Both the position numbers and the translations under genes were made by a program. Positions 6,969-16,230 of a stretch of DNA of 64,000 nt are shown here, one piece after another; position 1 is the first letter of the stretch; the number at the start of each line of letters is the position of its first letter. The notes beneath the pieces are model-generated. The model was not told the origin of the DNA. It did no database searches and worked only from the letters and a program-made list of their open reading frames with translations. This stretch comes from Dyella jiangningensis (lineage in GTDB: Bacteria; Pseudomonadota; Gammaproteobacteria; Xanthomonadales; Rhodanobacteraceae): positions 1 through 64,000 of the forward strand of contig NZ_NFZS01000005.1 of the NCBI RefSeq assembly GCF_003264855.1. The letters are read 5' to 3'.

Positions 6969-8342
6969 ATGCTTGCTCGTGTTGCCCGCCGATGGGCTGC
7001 CTTGAGTCTTTTTGCTGCCGCCGCCTTGCCGTTTGCCGGACACGCCGCGGCGTTGCCGCCCGTGGTCGACGGGCAACCGTTGCCCTCGCTGGCGCCGATG
7101 CTGGAGAAGGTGACGCCGGCGGTGGTGAACATCTCCACCAAGACGCGGGTGCAGGTGCGCGACCCGTTCTTCGAGGATCCGGTGTTCCGCCAGTTCTTCG
7201 GCCTGCAGGGTTCGCCGCGCGAGCGCGTGGAGCAGAGCCTGGGTTCGGGCGTGATCGTGGACGCGGCCAAGGGCTACGTGCTCACCAACAACCACGTGGT
7301 GGGCGGCGCCGACGACATCACCGTGACCCTGCAGGACGGTCGCGACGTGAAGGGCAAGCTGGTGGGCACCGATCCGGAGACCGACCTGGCGGTGGTGCAG
7401 ATCCAGGCGACCGGCCTGGCCGCGCTGCCGATGGCCGACTCCGGCAAGCTTCGCGTGGGCGATTTCGTGGTGGCGGTGGGCGACCCGTTCGGGCTGGGCC
7501 AGACGGTGACGTCGGGCATCGTCTCCGCGCTGAGCCGCTCGGGCCTGGGCGGCACGGGCTACCAGAACTACATCCAGACCGACGCGTCGATCAATCCGGG
7601 CAACTCCGGCGGTGCGCTGGTGAACCTGCGCGGCGAGCTGGTGGGCATCAACACCATGATCATCTCGCCCTCGGGTGGCAACGTGGGCATCGGTTTCGCC
7701 ATCCCGACCAACCTGGCCGGCGAGGTGATGCAGCAGCTGATCGCGCACGGCAAGGTCAATCGCGGCAACCTGGGCCTGGAGGCGCAGGACATCACTCCGC
7801 GCATCGCCAAGGTGCTGGGCCTGAAGGACACCAAGGGCGTGGTGGTGACGCGCGTGACCGGCGGCTCGGCGGCCGACACCGCCAGCATCGAAGTGGGCGA
7901 CGTGATCACCGCGATCGACGGCAAGCCGCTGCGCAGCGCGCAGGAGCTGCGCAACGCCGAGGGCCTGATGCCGATCGGCTCCACCATGAAGCTCACCGTG
8001 CAGCGCAACGGCACCAGCAAGGACGTGGTCGCCAAGCTCGCGCCGGAGAAGCTGGCCACCGTCGATGGCGCCAAGCTCGACCCGCGGTTGACCGGCGTGA
8101 CCTTCACTGAGCTCTCGCAGAGCATGCGCAGCCAGGGCGTTGCCGGCGTGGGTGTGAGCGCGGTGCGCGCGGGCAGCCGTGCGGCGCAGGCGGGCTTGCA
8201 GCCGGACGACATCGTGATCGGCGTGGGCAACCTGCGCGTGCCCGACATGCGCACGCTGCAGAAGCTTTCCGGCGTGAATCCGCGCCAGCTGGTGCTGGTG
8301 GTGTCGGGCGACGACGGCGTGCGCTACGTGGACATCCGCTGA
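6969..8342 (+). CDS. degQ: DegQ/DegP-family periplasmic serine protease
   Basis: The 457-residue product has a signal peptide ending near AGHAAA (~27), a trypsin-like domain and two PDZ domains. It degrades or holds misfolded envelope proteins in the periplasm. The catalytic triad is visible: His109 in TNNHVVGGADD, Asp139 in DPETDLAVVQI and Ser213 in INPGNSGGALVN. PDZ1 begins near GLEAQDITPRIAKVLGL (~275) and PDZ2 near VTFTELSQS (~378). The ATG chosen is preceded by AAAAGGAG at proper distance and leads straight into the signal peptide. An in-frame upstream extension exists but has no secretion signal or ribosome site. Length and double PDZ fit DegQ/DegP rather than single-PDZ DegS. Confidence 0.9.
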   Translation: MLARVARRWAALSLFAAAALPFAGHAAALPPVVDGQPLPSLAPMLEKVTPAVVNISTKTRVQVRDPFFEDPVFRQFFGLQGSPRERVEQSLGSGVIVDAAKGYVLTNNHVVGGADDITVTLQDGRDVKGKLVGTDPETDLAVVQIQATGLAALPMADSGKLRVGDFVVAVGDPFGLGQTVTSGIVSALSRSGLGGTGYQNYIQTDASINPGNSGGALVNLRGELVGINTMIISPSGGNVGIGFAIPTNLAGEVMQQLIAHGKVNRGNLGLEAQDITPRIAKVLGLKDTKGVVVTRVTGGSAADTASIEVGDVITAIDGKPLRSAQELRNAEGLMPIGSTMKLTVQRNGTSKDVVAKLAPEKLATVDGAKLDPRLTGVTFTELSQSMRSQGVAGVGVSAVRAGSRAAQAGLQPDDIVIGVGNLRVPDMRTLQKLSGVNPRQLVLVVSGDDGVRYVDIR

Positions 8343-8676
8343 GTGATGGCCGCTTCGTCGTCCTGGCGAGCCGGGATGACGAAGCCCTTGGCATGGGCGA
8401 TGTGAGCCGCGACACGCTCGGCCCGCACCGCCCATGCGCCTGCCAAACCGTCGCATTCCAGCTGCGACGGTATTTGCCGAGCTGAGACGAATAACCGCCC
8501 ATGAACGATAGGAGGACATCGTGCGCGGCATCGCGTTTTTCCGGGCGGCAGGCCTTCGCACTAGCTTGATGTTTGGGGCTGAGCTGGCTGAAATACCCGG
8601 GTTACATCATTCCCTGCACGCGCGCCCGGAACGGCGGCCTGCGGACCACCTTCAGCACTCGGGGTTCCCAACCGCC
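8343..8676. other. Intergenic region upstream of the phosphate-binding-like gene
   Basis: The gap holds a degenerate short palindrome just after degQ, a strong Shine-Dalgarno sequence AGGAGG (8510-8515) in front of a GTG codon, and a possible promoter. From that GTG an in-frame 52-codon extension joins the next gene. A separate 22-codon frame starts at an ATG at 8501. Neither has features of a known protein. Confidence 0.5.
8566..8594 (+). promoter_or_regulatory. Possible sigma-70 promoter
   Basis: TTGATG and TGAAAT are separated by 17 bp, and each matches the consensus at four positions. Transcription from here would start about 75 bp before the ATG of the phosphate-binding-like gene, after the alternative GTG start. 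Confidence 0.35.
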
Positions 8677-9894
8677 ATGTCATCACGCATTTCCCGCCTT
8701 TTCATCGTCGCGCTGTTTACCGCATGCGCGGCCACCGGCGCACTCGCCGCCGGCAAGACCAAGACGCCCGCCAAGTCGAGCAAGGCCGCTGCCCTGCCCT
8801 CGCTGGTCTGGCGTGGTGACTACGCCACCGCGCGCGGCGTGGTCGACGACGTGGCCAAGGCCTGGGAAAAGAGCGGCAAGGGCCGCATCGAGATCGAACC
8901 GTTCAACACTGCCTCGGGCCTCGACGCCGTGGCGCACGGCATGGCCGACGTGGCCGGCAGCGCACGCGGCAGCGCGGGCGGCACCGAGACCGACCTGCAG
9001 TTCATGCCGGTGGCGTACGACGCGCTGGTGATGATCACGCATCCGTCGAACCCGGCGACCAGCCTTACCCCGAAGCAGCTGCACGACATCTACTACGGCA
9101 AGATCACCAACTGGAAGGACGTGGGCGGCAAGGACTCGCCGATCAACCTGTACGCGGTGGCAAGCCCGGGTGACGGCGTGGAATACAGCCTGCGCCGCCT
9201 GCTGTTCGGCCGCGGCAACCAGCCGGTGGCCGCGCCGCGCCTGTACGTCAACACGGCCAAGCTGGAAGAGGCGGTGACGCTGGATCCGAATGCGCTGGGC
9301 GTGACCACGCTCTCGGGCGTGGCGACCAACAGCAAGGTGAAGATGGTCAGCGTCAACGGCGTGCGCCCGAGCCTGGCCACCGTCACCGACGGCAGCTACA
9401 TCTTCTACACCCCGCTGTACCTCGTGACCAACGCGAACAGCCCGAAGGCAGCGCTGATCCAGCAGTTCATGGAATTCCTGCACACCGATACGGTGAAGGC
9501 GCTGGCCCGCCAGCACCAGCTGGTGCCGTACTCCGATGCGCCGGAACTGGCCGCCAACGACACGGCCCGTCGCGAGAAGATCCTCGCCGACATCGGCATC
9601 AAGATGCAGGTGGAACCGACCCCGGCCCCGCCGGTGCTCGCCGCGCCGGGTGCGACCTATGCCTCGGCCTCGGCCACCGCGCCGACCTCGGAGCGCGCGC
9701 TGGAAGCCAGGCAGGCGGTGGAATCGCGCAAGGCCGCTGCGGCGTCCGGCGAAACCCACAAGGTCGCCAAGGGTGAAACGCTGTCGACCATCGCCCAGAA
9801 GTACTCGGTGACGGTTGCCCAGCTGAAGGACTGGAACCACCTGAGCAGCGACAACCTGAAGGCCGACCAGGTACTGCAGGTCAGCGGCAACTGA
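8677..9894 (+). CDS. Phosphate-binding-like periplasmic protein with C-terminal LysM domain
   Basis: The 405-residue protein begins with a clear signal peptide (SRLFIVALFTACAATGALA). Its next ~290 residues resemble the PstS-type (PBP-like) substrate-binding fold: an HGMADVAGSARG segment near residue 88, then LTPKQLHDIYYGKITNWKDVGG and a closing TNANSPKAALIQQFMEFL. In PstS proteins similar segments bind phosphate. After an alanine/proline linker, the last ~45 residues are a LysM peptidoglycan-binding module (HKVAKGETLSTIAQKYSV to LKADQVLQV). No ABC permease or ATPase is adjacent, so it may be a cell-wall-tethered binding or sensory protein. A GTG at 8521 with a perfect ribosome site would add 52 residues ahead of the signal peptide; I prefer the internal ATG. 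Confidence 0.75.
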   Translation: MSSRISRLFIVALFTACAATGALAAGKTKTPAKSSKAAALPSLVWRGDYATARGVVDDVAKAWEKSGKGRIEIEPFNTASGLDAVAHGMADVAGSARGSAGGTETDLQFMPVAYDALVMITHPSNPATSLTPKQLHDIYYGKITNWKDVGGKDSPINLYAVASPGDGVEYSLRRLLFGRGNQPVAAPRLYVNTAKLEEAVTLDPNALGVTTLSGVATNSKVKMVSVNGVRPSLATVTDGSYIFYTPLYLVTNANSPKAALIQQFMEFLHTDTVKALARQHQLVPYSDAPELAANDTARREKILADIGIKMQVEPTPAPPVLAAPGATYASASATAPTSERALEARQAVESRKAAAASGETHKVAKGETLSTIAQKYSVTVAQLKDWNHLSSDNLKADQVLQVSGN

Positions 9895-9905
9895 TCGGCC
9901 GCGGC

Positions 9906-10607
9906 GTGCGCATCCGCGCCCTCACGCTCGATCTGGACGATACCCTGTGGCCGGTGCTGCCGGCCCTGGAACGCGCGGATCGCGATGTGGACGCGTACCT
10001 GCGCCAGCACTATCCCAACGTGGCACGCGCATGGCCCATCCCGGCCATGCGCGCTCTGCGCGCCGAGGTCGCCGCCGAGCGCACCGATCTCGCCCACGAT
10101 TTCACCGCACAGCGCCACCTGACCATCCAGCGCGCCTTTGCCCACTGTGGCATCGACGAGGCGCCGGTGGAGGCGTTGTGGGAGATCTACTTCTCCGCGC
10201 GCAACAGCGTGGAGTTTTTCCCCGAGAGCATGCCGGCGCTGCAGCGCATCGCCGGGCGCTGGCCGATCGCCAGCCTCACCAACGGCAACGCCGACCTCGA
10301 CCGCATCGGCATCCGCGCGCACTTCGCGCATCACGTGTGCGCCCGCGATACGGGCGTGCCGAAGCCTGATCCACGCATCTTTCTTGTCGCCGCGGAACGG
10401 CTGGGCTTGCTGCCTGCCGAGATCCTGCACGTGGGCGACGACCCCGAGCTGGATGTGGTCGGTGCGCGCGAGGCGGGGTTGCGCACGGCGTGGGTCAATC
10501 GTGCGGGTCATCCGTGGCCGGGTGCGCTGGGGCGGGCGCCCGACATCGATGTGCGGCATATGGGGGAATTGGTGGACTGGTTGGAGGCGTCGCTCCGCGC
10601 CGATTGA
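9906..10607 (+). CDS. HAD-superfamily phosphatase (YigB/YjjG-like)
   Basis: This 233-residue cytoplasmic enzyme has the HAD motifs in order: DLDDTLWPV at residues ~8-16 (nucleophile and acid aspartates), SLTNGNADL (~121), VPKPDPRIF (~145, lysine motif) and HVGDDPELDVVGAREAG (~180, metal aspartates). The size and helical cap fit subfamily I phosphatases such as YigB, which acts on the riboflavin precursor phosphate, or the nucleotidase YjjG. Specificity cannot be read from the sequence. It starts with GTG 11 bp after the LysM-protein stop, so the two genes are likely co-transcribed. It is followed by a repeat-bearing gap. Confidence 0.85.
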   Translation: MRIRALTLDLDDTLWPVLPALERADRDVDAYLRQHYPNVARAWPIPAMRALRAEVAAERTDLAHDFTAQRHLTIQRAFAHCGIDEAPVEALWEIYFSARNSVEFFPESMPALQRIAGRWPIASLTNGNADLDRIGIRAHFAHHVCARDTGVPKPDPRIFLVAAERLGLLPAEILHVGDDPELDVVGAREAGLRTAWVNRAGHPWPGALGRAPDIDVRHMGELVDWLEASLRAD

Positions 10608-10952
10608 AAGCACTCGGGCAGGGATGCGCCAAACCTCGAAACCTTTCTTCACGCCTCCAGCCGTCATTCCGGCGTAGGCCGGAGGCGCTCTAGAACAGCC
10701 GAGGGCTGGTCATCCAGCAGCCGCGGGATGGGGTTTCGCTGCAAGCCTCATTTGCTCGCCAAACGTCGACGCGTTCGCGACAACCCTGCTTGATCGCCAC
10801 TAGATTCCGGCCTGCGCCGGAATGACGGTTGTGAGGGGGAGCGGTAGCCGTAGCGCGCATGGACGCCCTCGCTCGCCCGTCGCGCCAAAAGCGCGCATCA
10901 TTAAGCATCTTTCGTCTGTCCACGACGCACGGTGCGTCGCGCAAGGAACTTC
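10608..10952. other. Intergenic region with two REP-B palindromes
   Basis: Two copies of the short palindrome lie at 10661-10685 (TTCCGGCGTAGGCCGG) and 10804-10823 (ATTCCGGCCTGCGCCGGAAT), in opposite orientation and about 140 bp apart. The promoter of the aminopeptidase gene should lie between the second copy and its ATG. I see no gene here. Confidence 0.7.
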
Positions 10953-12329
10953 ATGTCCGTCCTGATCGAACGCAAGTCCAGCGATCGCAGCATCGCCATC
11001 GAGACCACCGACGCCACCCACTTCGCCGCCACCAAACGTCGACTCACCGCCGCCCAGCGGCAGTGGCTGGGATCGTTCGGCTTCGAAGCCTCGCCGGGCA
11101 CGTTCGCGATGCTTCCCGATGAAGGCGGCAAGCTGGTACGCGTGCTGGTGGGCGTGGACGCCGCCGATCCGTTGGGTGCGATGGGTGCGCTCGCGCGCGG
11201 CCTGCCCGAGGCGACCTATCACCTTGCCGACGAGGGCGTGCTGAAGGATCGCCTGCAGGCGGCGCTGGGCTGGGCGCTGGGCGCCTATGAATTCACCCGC
11301 TACCGCAAGGCGCGCCGCGCGCCGGCGAAGCTGGCGATTCCCGCCGCCGACCTGAAGTTGCTCGCGCCGCTGGTGGAAGCGACCACGCAGGTGCGCGACC
11401 TGGTCAACACGCCTACCGAAGACATGGGCCCCAAGCACCTCGCCGATGCGGTGAAGCAGCTGGGCAAGACGCACAAGGCGAAATTCCGCGAGTGGGTGGG
11501 CGACGAGCTGCTCGACGCCAATTTCCCCACCATCCACGCCGTGGGCCGCGCCAGCCATCGCGCGCCGCGCCTGGTCGAACTCACCTGGGGCAAGGCCAGC
11601 GATCCGAAGATCGCCGTGGTCGGCAAGGGCGTGTGCTTCGACACCGGCGGCCTCGACCTCAAGCCGGCCGACGGCATGCGCTGGATGAAGAAGGACATGG
11701 GCGGCGCCGCGCACGCGATCGCGCTGGCCGGACTGATCATGCAGGCGAAGCTGCCGGTGCGTTTGCAGCTGTTGATTCCCGCGGTGGAGAACGCCGTATC
11801 GGGCGCCGCGATGCGGCCGGGCGAAGTGATCACCACGCGCGCGGGCATCACCGTGGAAGTGGACAACACCGACGCCGAAGGCCGCCTGGTGCTGTGCGAC
11901 GCGCTGACCTACGCGGCGGAGCAGAAGCCCGAACTCATCATCGACTTCGCCACCCTGACGGGCGCTGCGCGCGTCGCGTTGGGTCCCGACCTGCCGGCGC
12001 TGTTCGCCAACCATGATGACCTTGCCGACCAGGTGCTCGCCGCCGGCCGCAACGTCAACGACCCGCTGTGGCGCCTGCCGTTGTGGCGTCCGTACCGCAA
12101 GATGCTGGAGTCGTATCTGGCGGACATGGCCAACTCCGGTGCTTCGCGGCATGCGGGCGCGATCACCGCGGCGTTGTATCTGGAGCGGTTTGTGCCTGAG
12201 ACGACGCCGTGGCTGCATCTGGATACGTATGCGTGGAACGACGCCGACCGACCGGGGCGGCCGCGGGGTGGCGAGGCGCTGGGATTGCGGGCGTTCTTTG
12301 CGTTTTTGCAGAAGAGGTATGGGGGCTGA
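10953..12329 (+). CDS. M17-family leucyl aminopeptidase
   Basis: This 458-residue cytoplasmic enzyme removes N-terminal amino acids from peptides using two metal ions. The M17 metal and catalytic motifs are intact: GKGVCFDTGGLDLKPADGM (Lys225, Asp230), KKDMGGAAHA (Asp248) and VDNTDAEGRLVLCDAL (Asp307, Glu309, Arg311). It is shorter than classical PepA (~500) because the N-terminal domain is compact, as in the leucyl aminopeptidase subgroup common in Proteobacteria. The ribosome site AAGGA lies just before the ATG, and the frame has no better start. It stands alone, preceded by palindromic repeats and followed by the large noncoding palindrome. Confidence 0.92.
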   Translation: MSVLIERKSSDRSIAIETTDATHFAATKRRLTAAQRQWLGSFGFEASPGTFAMLPDEGGKLVRVLVGVDAADPLGAMGALARGLPEATYHLADEGVLKDRLQAALGWALGAYEFTRYRKARRAPAKLAIPAADLKLLAPLVEATTQVRDLVNTPTEDMGPKHLADAVKQLGKTHKAKFREWVGDELLDANFPTIHAVGRASHRAPRLVELTWGKASDPKIAVVGKGVCFDTGGLDLKPADGMRWMKKDMGGAAHAIALAGLIMQAKLPVRLQLLIPAVENAVSGAAMRPGEVITTRAGITVEVDNTDAEGRLVLCDALTYAAEQKPELIIDFATLTGAARVALGPDLPALFANHDDLADQVLAAGRNVNDPLWRLPLWRPYRKMLESYLADMANSGASRHAGAITAALYLERFVPETTPWLHLDTYAWNDADRPGRPRGGEALGLRAFFAFLQKRYGG

Positions 12330-12389
12330 TGCGGCCCTCGCGAGCGTGATGCGCGGTGCGATGCCATCGCCCCTTCTGCGCCCTCCCCT

Positions 12390-13476
12390 GTAGGAGCGCA
12401 CCCAGTGCGCGACAGCCTTTCGCCACGGTCTTCATTGTTCGTCGTTCCGGCGAAGGCCGGAACCCAGAGCCTCGGTTTCTGGTTGTCGCGCTATCGCCAC
12501 CGGGCTCGCCTGCGACCGAAGGGAGTCCCCATGGGACAGGGGCGGGCTTCCGAGCCGCTGCCGCGGCCCGAGTCACTTCTCTTTGCTTGCTCGCGCGCGT
12601 AGGAGCGCGTGCGAACGGCGAAGCCGGCCCGCACGCGGGGAGGCGCCATGAATGGCGCCGGCTTTGAGGAGCGAGGAAGGGCGAAGGGTAGGATGCCCTG
12701 AGTCAAGAAAAGTAACCAAAAGAAAGAGCACCCCGCGTGGCGCTGGCCGGGCTGCGCCCAGCCAGTCCGTGAGGGGCGGCCGGGCTTTTCGACCGGGCTC
12801 CTGTCCGGACGAAAAGTGCCCGACGTCCTGTCGGGCACCCCTGCGGGGCCTGATCGTCCACCCCTCACCGCCCCACAGGGGCCCCGGAAAGGCTCGTGCC
12901 GCTGCGCGGCACATCGCGATGCGCAGTCGCTTTGCTCGTTGTGGGAGCGCACCCTGTGCGCGACCGCAGAGGTCATCGTCGACGCCGATCGCGCACTGGG
13001 TGCGCTCCTACAGGGACGAGCCCCCGCTCTTGGCTCTGGCTCGTGACCTCCGGGCCCCTATGCCGCGGCGGGCGGGTGGAGGAAAGCCCGAAGGGTGGCC
13101 GGCAGGACGCCGGCCAGTTTGTCGTCAGGGCAGGATGCCCTGTCGACAAACCCCGTAACCCGCCCGCGAACCTTCCGGGCATAAGCCCGGAAGGCGCGGC
13201 ATCGGGGTGGCCTTTCTCTTGGTTACTTCTCTTTACTCCGGGCGTCCTGCCCTCCGCCCTTCGGGCCGGCTTCGCCGTTCGCACGCGCTCCTGCGCGTGC
13301 GTGGCCACGCAAAGAGAAGTGACCCGGCAGCCGGCAGGCCGGCGGAAGCCCGCCGCAGGCGAGCCCGCTGGCGATATCGAGACAACCATAAACCGAGGCT
13401 CTGGATCCCGGCCTACGCCGGGATGACGATCATGTAAACCGAGGCGAAAGGCGGTCGCGCACAGGGTGCGCTCCCA
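12390..13476. repeat. About 1.1-kb gene-free imperfect palindrome built from an inverted noncoding unit
   Basis: The whole space between the convergent aminopeptidase and DUF4126 genes is one imperfect inverted repeat centred near 12.93 kb, with arms of about 500 bp. Matching blocks, outside to inside, are: GGAGCGCACCC plus CCTTTCGCC (12390 vs 13476); the REP-B palindrome followed by CAGAGCCTCGGTTT (12443 vs 13423); CGCCNNCGGGCTCGCCTGCG (12495 vs 13370); TCACTTCTCTTTGC (12572 vs 13320); GCGTGCGAACGGCGAAGCCG (12608 vs 13290); AAGTAACCAA (12710 vs 13225); and GGCGTCCTGYCGGSCACCC (12820 vs 13110). Copies of the 23-bp REP-A element also lie near the centre (12941-12963 and 12989-13011). No frame here has a convincing start or homology; I read it as noncoding. 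Confidence 0.8.
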
Positions 13477-13517
13477 CAACGGCGAAGGGGCCCAAGGGGA
13501 AACAAACAAGACTCACG

Positions 13518-14120
13518 CTACGCGCGTGACGACGCCCCCACTCCCCGCAACCGGCGCGCCAGCACCCTCAACCCTCTCAGAATCTTCGGTACCAACCACA
13601 ACAGCAACACCACGAAGATCCCGAGCAGCACGAGGAACACCGCCGGGTGCTGCCACATCAGATACATGCCGCCGAGCCAGGAAATGTCTTCGCCCGCGCT
13701 GGCGCCCCAGTTGCTGAAGGGTTCGGGTGACGTGTTGATCAGCGCGCGGCCACCCGTTTTCGCCAGATGCGTGCCTGAGGCCATCGCGCCGCCAAGCAAC
13801 GCGGCGGCAAACTGCGCGCCAGTGCCGGAGTCGCGGAACACGCCCCACGCCAGCAACGCACCGGCGGGAACGCGCACGAAGGTGTGGATTGCATCCCACG
13901 CGCTGTCGAACGCAGGCACCTTGTCGGCCACGAACTCGCCGACCGCCAGCGCGCCCGACGTCACCAGCACCCAGGTGTCGGTGAGCATGCTCAAACCATC
14001 GGGCAGGTGCACATAACCCAGCCGACCCAGCAGGCCGGCGATGAAGACCGTGGCGTAGAGGCGGAAGCCGCTGGCCCAGGAGAGGCCACCGGCCAACGCG
14101 AGGTTTTGCAACATGTCCAT
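13518..14120 (-). CDS. DUF4126 integral membrane protein
   Basis: The 200-residue protein has the features of the DUF4126 family: several hydrophobic helices, an N-terminal NLALAGGLSWASGFRLYAT segment, the middle VADKVPAFDSAWDAIHTFVR motif and a small-residue-rich GAQFAAALLGGAMASGTHL helix. It ends with a long membrane segment (FLVLLGIFVVLLLWLVP) and a basic tail. The function of the family is not known; it is an inner-membrane protein. I start it at the first ATG of the pair ATGGACATG, which is preceded by GAGGGA, rather than 11 codons upstream. It diverges from the M1 peptidase gene with about 150 bp between, so the two may share a control region. Confidence 0.8.
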   Translation of the reverse strand: MDMLQNLALAGGLSWASGFRLYATVFIAGLLGRLGYVHLPDGLSMLTDTWVLVTSGALAVGEFVADKVPAFDSAWDAIHTFVRVPAGALLAWGVFRDSGTGAQFAAALLGGAMASGTHLAKTGGRALINTSPEPFSNWGASAGEDISWLGGMYLMWQHPAVFLVLLGIFVVLLLWLVPKILRGLRVLARRLRGVGASSRA

Positions 14121-14268
14121 GAGTTGTCCCTCGTCCGCAGGCCGCCCAAGCATGCGCGCCGCGGATGGCCAGTCACAAGCGCACGAACCTGACCCATGAC
14201 TTTCGGCGATGCCGCCCGCGCGCCCGGGCTGTCATCCTGCGGGTTTGACCAGAAACAGGGGATCGCCC

Positions 14269-16005
14269 ATGACGACACCGCGCCTGCTCTCTCTCGCCTT
14301 GTGCGCCGCGCTTGCTTCCTTCGCCCATGCGGACGACGCCAAGCCCGCCACGCAGCCACCGCTCAGCGAGCAGACGATTCGTTCCGGCGGCACCATGCCG
14401 GCCGAGCAGGCGCGCCTGCACTTCGATCATGCGGAGCTGCACTTCGACGTCAACATCGACCAGCAGAGCCTGGATGCGTCCGCCAAGCTGACCTTCAGCG
14501 CGCGCGAGGCGACCGGCGTGCTGCTGCTCGACCTGGACCACAACTACGCGATCAGCCGCGTGTCGGTGGATGGCAAGGTGTTGGCGACGGATCAGTGGAG
14601 CAATCCGGATGGCCGTCTGGCCATCCATCTGCCCAAGCCGTTGGCCAAGGGCGGCAAGACCACCGTGGAGATCCGTTACGGCGGCAAGCCGCACGTGGCG
14701 AAGAAGGCGCCGTGGGATGGCGGCTTCGTGTGGTCCAAGACCGAAGACGGCCAGCCGTGGGTCGCCAGCGCAGTGGAAGGTGAAGGCTGCGACCTGTTCT
14801 GGCCGTGCATCGACCACCCGATGGGCAAGCCGGACCTGGTGGATACCTATGTCACCGTGCCGAAGTCGCTGGCGGCGCCGGGCAACGGCGTGCTGGTGGA
14901 CATCAAGGAGCACGGCGCCATGCACACCTATCACTGGCGCGCCAAGCATCCGACCACGTACGCGATCTCGCTCAACATCGGTCCGTTCGACGTCATCAAG
15001 GGCGACTACCACAGCCGCTACGGCAACACGATCCCGATGCAGATGTGGTACCTGCGCGGCCACGAAGCGCAGGCGAAGCAGCTGTTCGGCGAGTTCCCGC
15101 GCATGCTCGACTTCTTCGAGCAGGAGATCGGCCCCTACCCGTTCGGCGACGAGAAGATGGGCGTGGTGGAAACGCCGCACCTGGGCATGGAGCACCAGAC
15201 CATCAACGCCTACGGCAACGGCTATCCGCGCAGCCAGTACGGTTTCGACTGGCTGCTGCAGCACGAGTTCTCGCATGAGTGGTTCGGCAACCAGGTGACC
15301 AATGCCGACTGGGACGACATGTGGATCCACGAGGGTTTCGGCACCTACATGCAGCCGCTGTACGGCCAGTACCTGTATGGCGACATGCCGTACTTCTCGA
15401 TGCTGCAGGACGAGCGCTCGATGGTGCGCAACGCGTTCCCGATCGTGGCTGGTCGCAGCCAGTTCGAGCACGAGGTGTACGACGCCGATCATGGCCCGGG
15501 CAACGACATCTACTACAAGGGTTCGCTGATGCTGCACACGCTGCGTCAGCTGATCGGCGACCAGGCGTTCTTCGACAGCACGCGCCGGCTGGTCTATGGA
15601 CGTCCGGATCCCAAGCCGGGCAACTTCACGCCGCACTACGCCACCACGCGCGAGTACATCGACATCGTGAACCAGGTGACCGGGCGCGACATGCGTTGGT
15701 TCTTCGACGTCTATCTCTACGAATCAGCACTGCCGACGCTGGAGACGCGCCAGGACGGCAACACGCTGCGCCTGCATTGGCAGGTGCCGCATGACAAGCC
15801 GTTCCCGATGCCGGTGGAAGTACTGGTGGGCGACAAGCTGGTGACGTTGCCGATGGCGGATGGCAACGGCAGCGTGGAGGCGCCGGCGGGCACGCGGGTG
15901 ATCGTCGATCCGCACACCAAGGTGCTGCGCGACATGCCGCATTTCACCGAATACCTGCAGTGGAAGAAGGAGCAGGCGGCGAAGAAGGCAAAGGCGGCGA
16001 AATAA
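14269..16005 (+). CDS. M1-family zinc metallopeptidase, secreted
   Basis: This is a 578-residue aminopeptidase-like enzyme with a signal peptide ending at FAHA (residue ~21). The zinc site HEFSHEW (332-338) is followed 18 residues later by the third ligand in WIHEGFGTY (Glu355). The exopeptidase motif is present as GMEHQ (~306-310), a variant of GxMEN. The N-terminal beta domain spans ~45-240. A lysine/alanine-rich tail (EEQAAKKAKAAK-like) closes the protein. It likely trims peptides in the periplasm or outside. AGGGGA precedes the ATG. The family includes cold-active aminopeptidases; the exact substrate is unknown. Confidence 0.92.
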   Translation: MTTPRLLSLALCAALASFAHADDAKPATQPPLSEQTIRSGGTMPAEQARLHFDHAELHFDVNIDQQSLDASAKLTFSAREATGVLLLDLDHNYAISRVSVDGKVLATDQWSNPDGRLAIHLPKPLAKGGKTTVEIRYGGKPHVAKKAPWDGGFVWSKTEDGQPWVASAVEGEGCDLFWPCIDHPMGKPDLVDTYVTVPKSLAAPGNGVLVDIKEHGAMHTYHWRAKHPTTYAISLNIGPFDVIKGDYHSRYGNTIPMQMWYLRGHEAQAKQLFGEFPRMLDFFEQEIGPYPFGDEKMGVVETPHLGMEHQTINAYGNGYPRSQYGFDWLLQHEFSHEWFGNQVTNADWDDMWIHEGFGTYMQPLYGQYLYGDMPYFSMLQDERSMVRNAFPIVAGRSQFEHEVYDADHGPGNDIYYKGSLMLHTLRQLIGDQAFFDSTRRLVYGRPDPKPGNFTPHYATTREYIDIVNQVTGRDMRWFFDVYLYESALPTLETRQDGNTLRLHWQVPHDKPFPMPVEVLVGDKLVTLPMADGNGSVEAPAGTRVIVDPHTKVLRDMPHFTEYLQWKKEQAAKKAKAAK

Positions 16006-16025
16006 GTCGGCCCGCATTCTTCAGT

Positions 16026-16146
16026 GTAGGAGCGCACCCAGTGCGCGACCGCGGCATTGCTGTTTGCTGCGGTATTGGGTTGTCGCGACCGCCATCAACA
16101 GAGATGAAGGTGGATCTCTGCGGTCGCGCACTGGGTGCGCTCCTAC
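16026..16146. repeat. 121-bp composite REP-A element (inverted pair with conserved core)
   Basis: Two REP-A copies face each other (GTAGGAGCGCACCCAGTGCG and its inverse) around a core containing TCGCGACCGCCATCAACAGA. The same composite, also 121 bp, occurs at 46780-46900. It lies between convergent genes. Confidence 0.85.
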
Positions 16147-16230
16147 ACAGGTCCGGCGAGCGGAAGGGTTCCGAGCCGAGGCGTCGACCTCCCGCGCGAC
16201 CGTTGACTGAGGCTGGACGCGTGGGACCGC

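Noticed and set aside
12390-13476. Coding genes within the gene-free palindrome
   Set aside because: The frames of 76-178 codons here are arginine-rich, overlap on both strands and follow the repeat blocks; none has a ribosome site or known domain.
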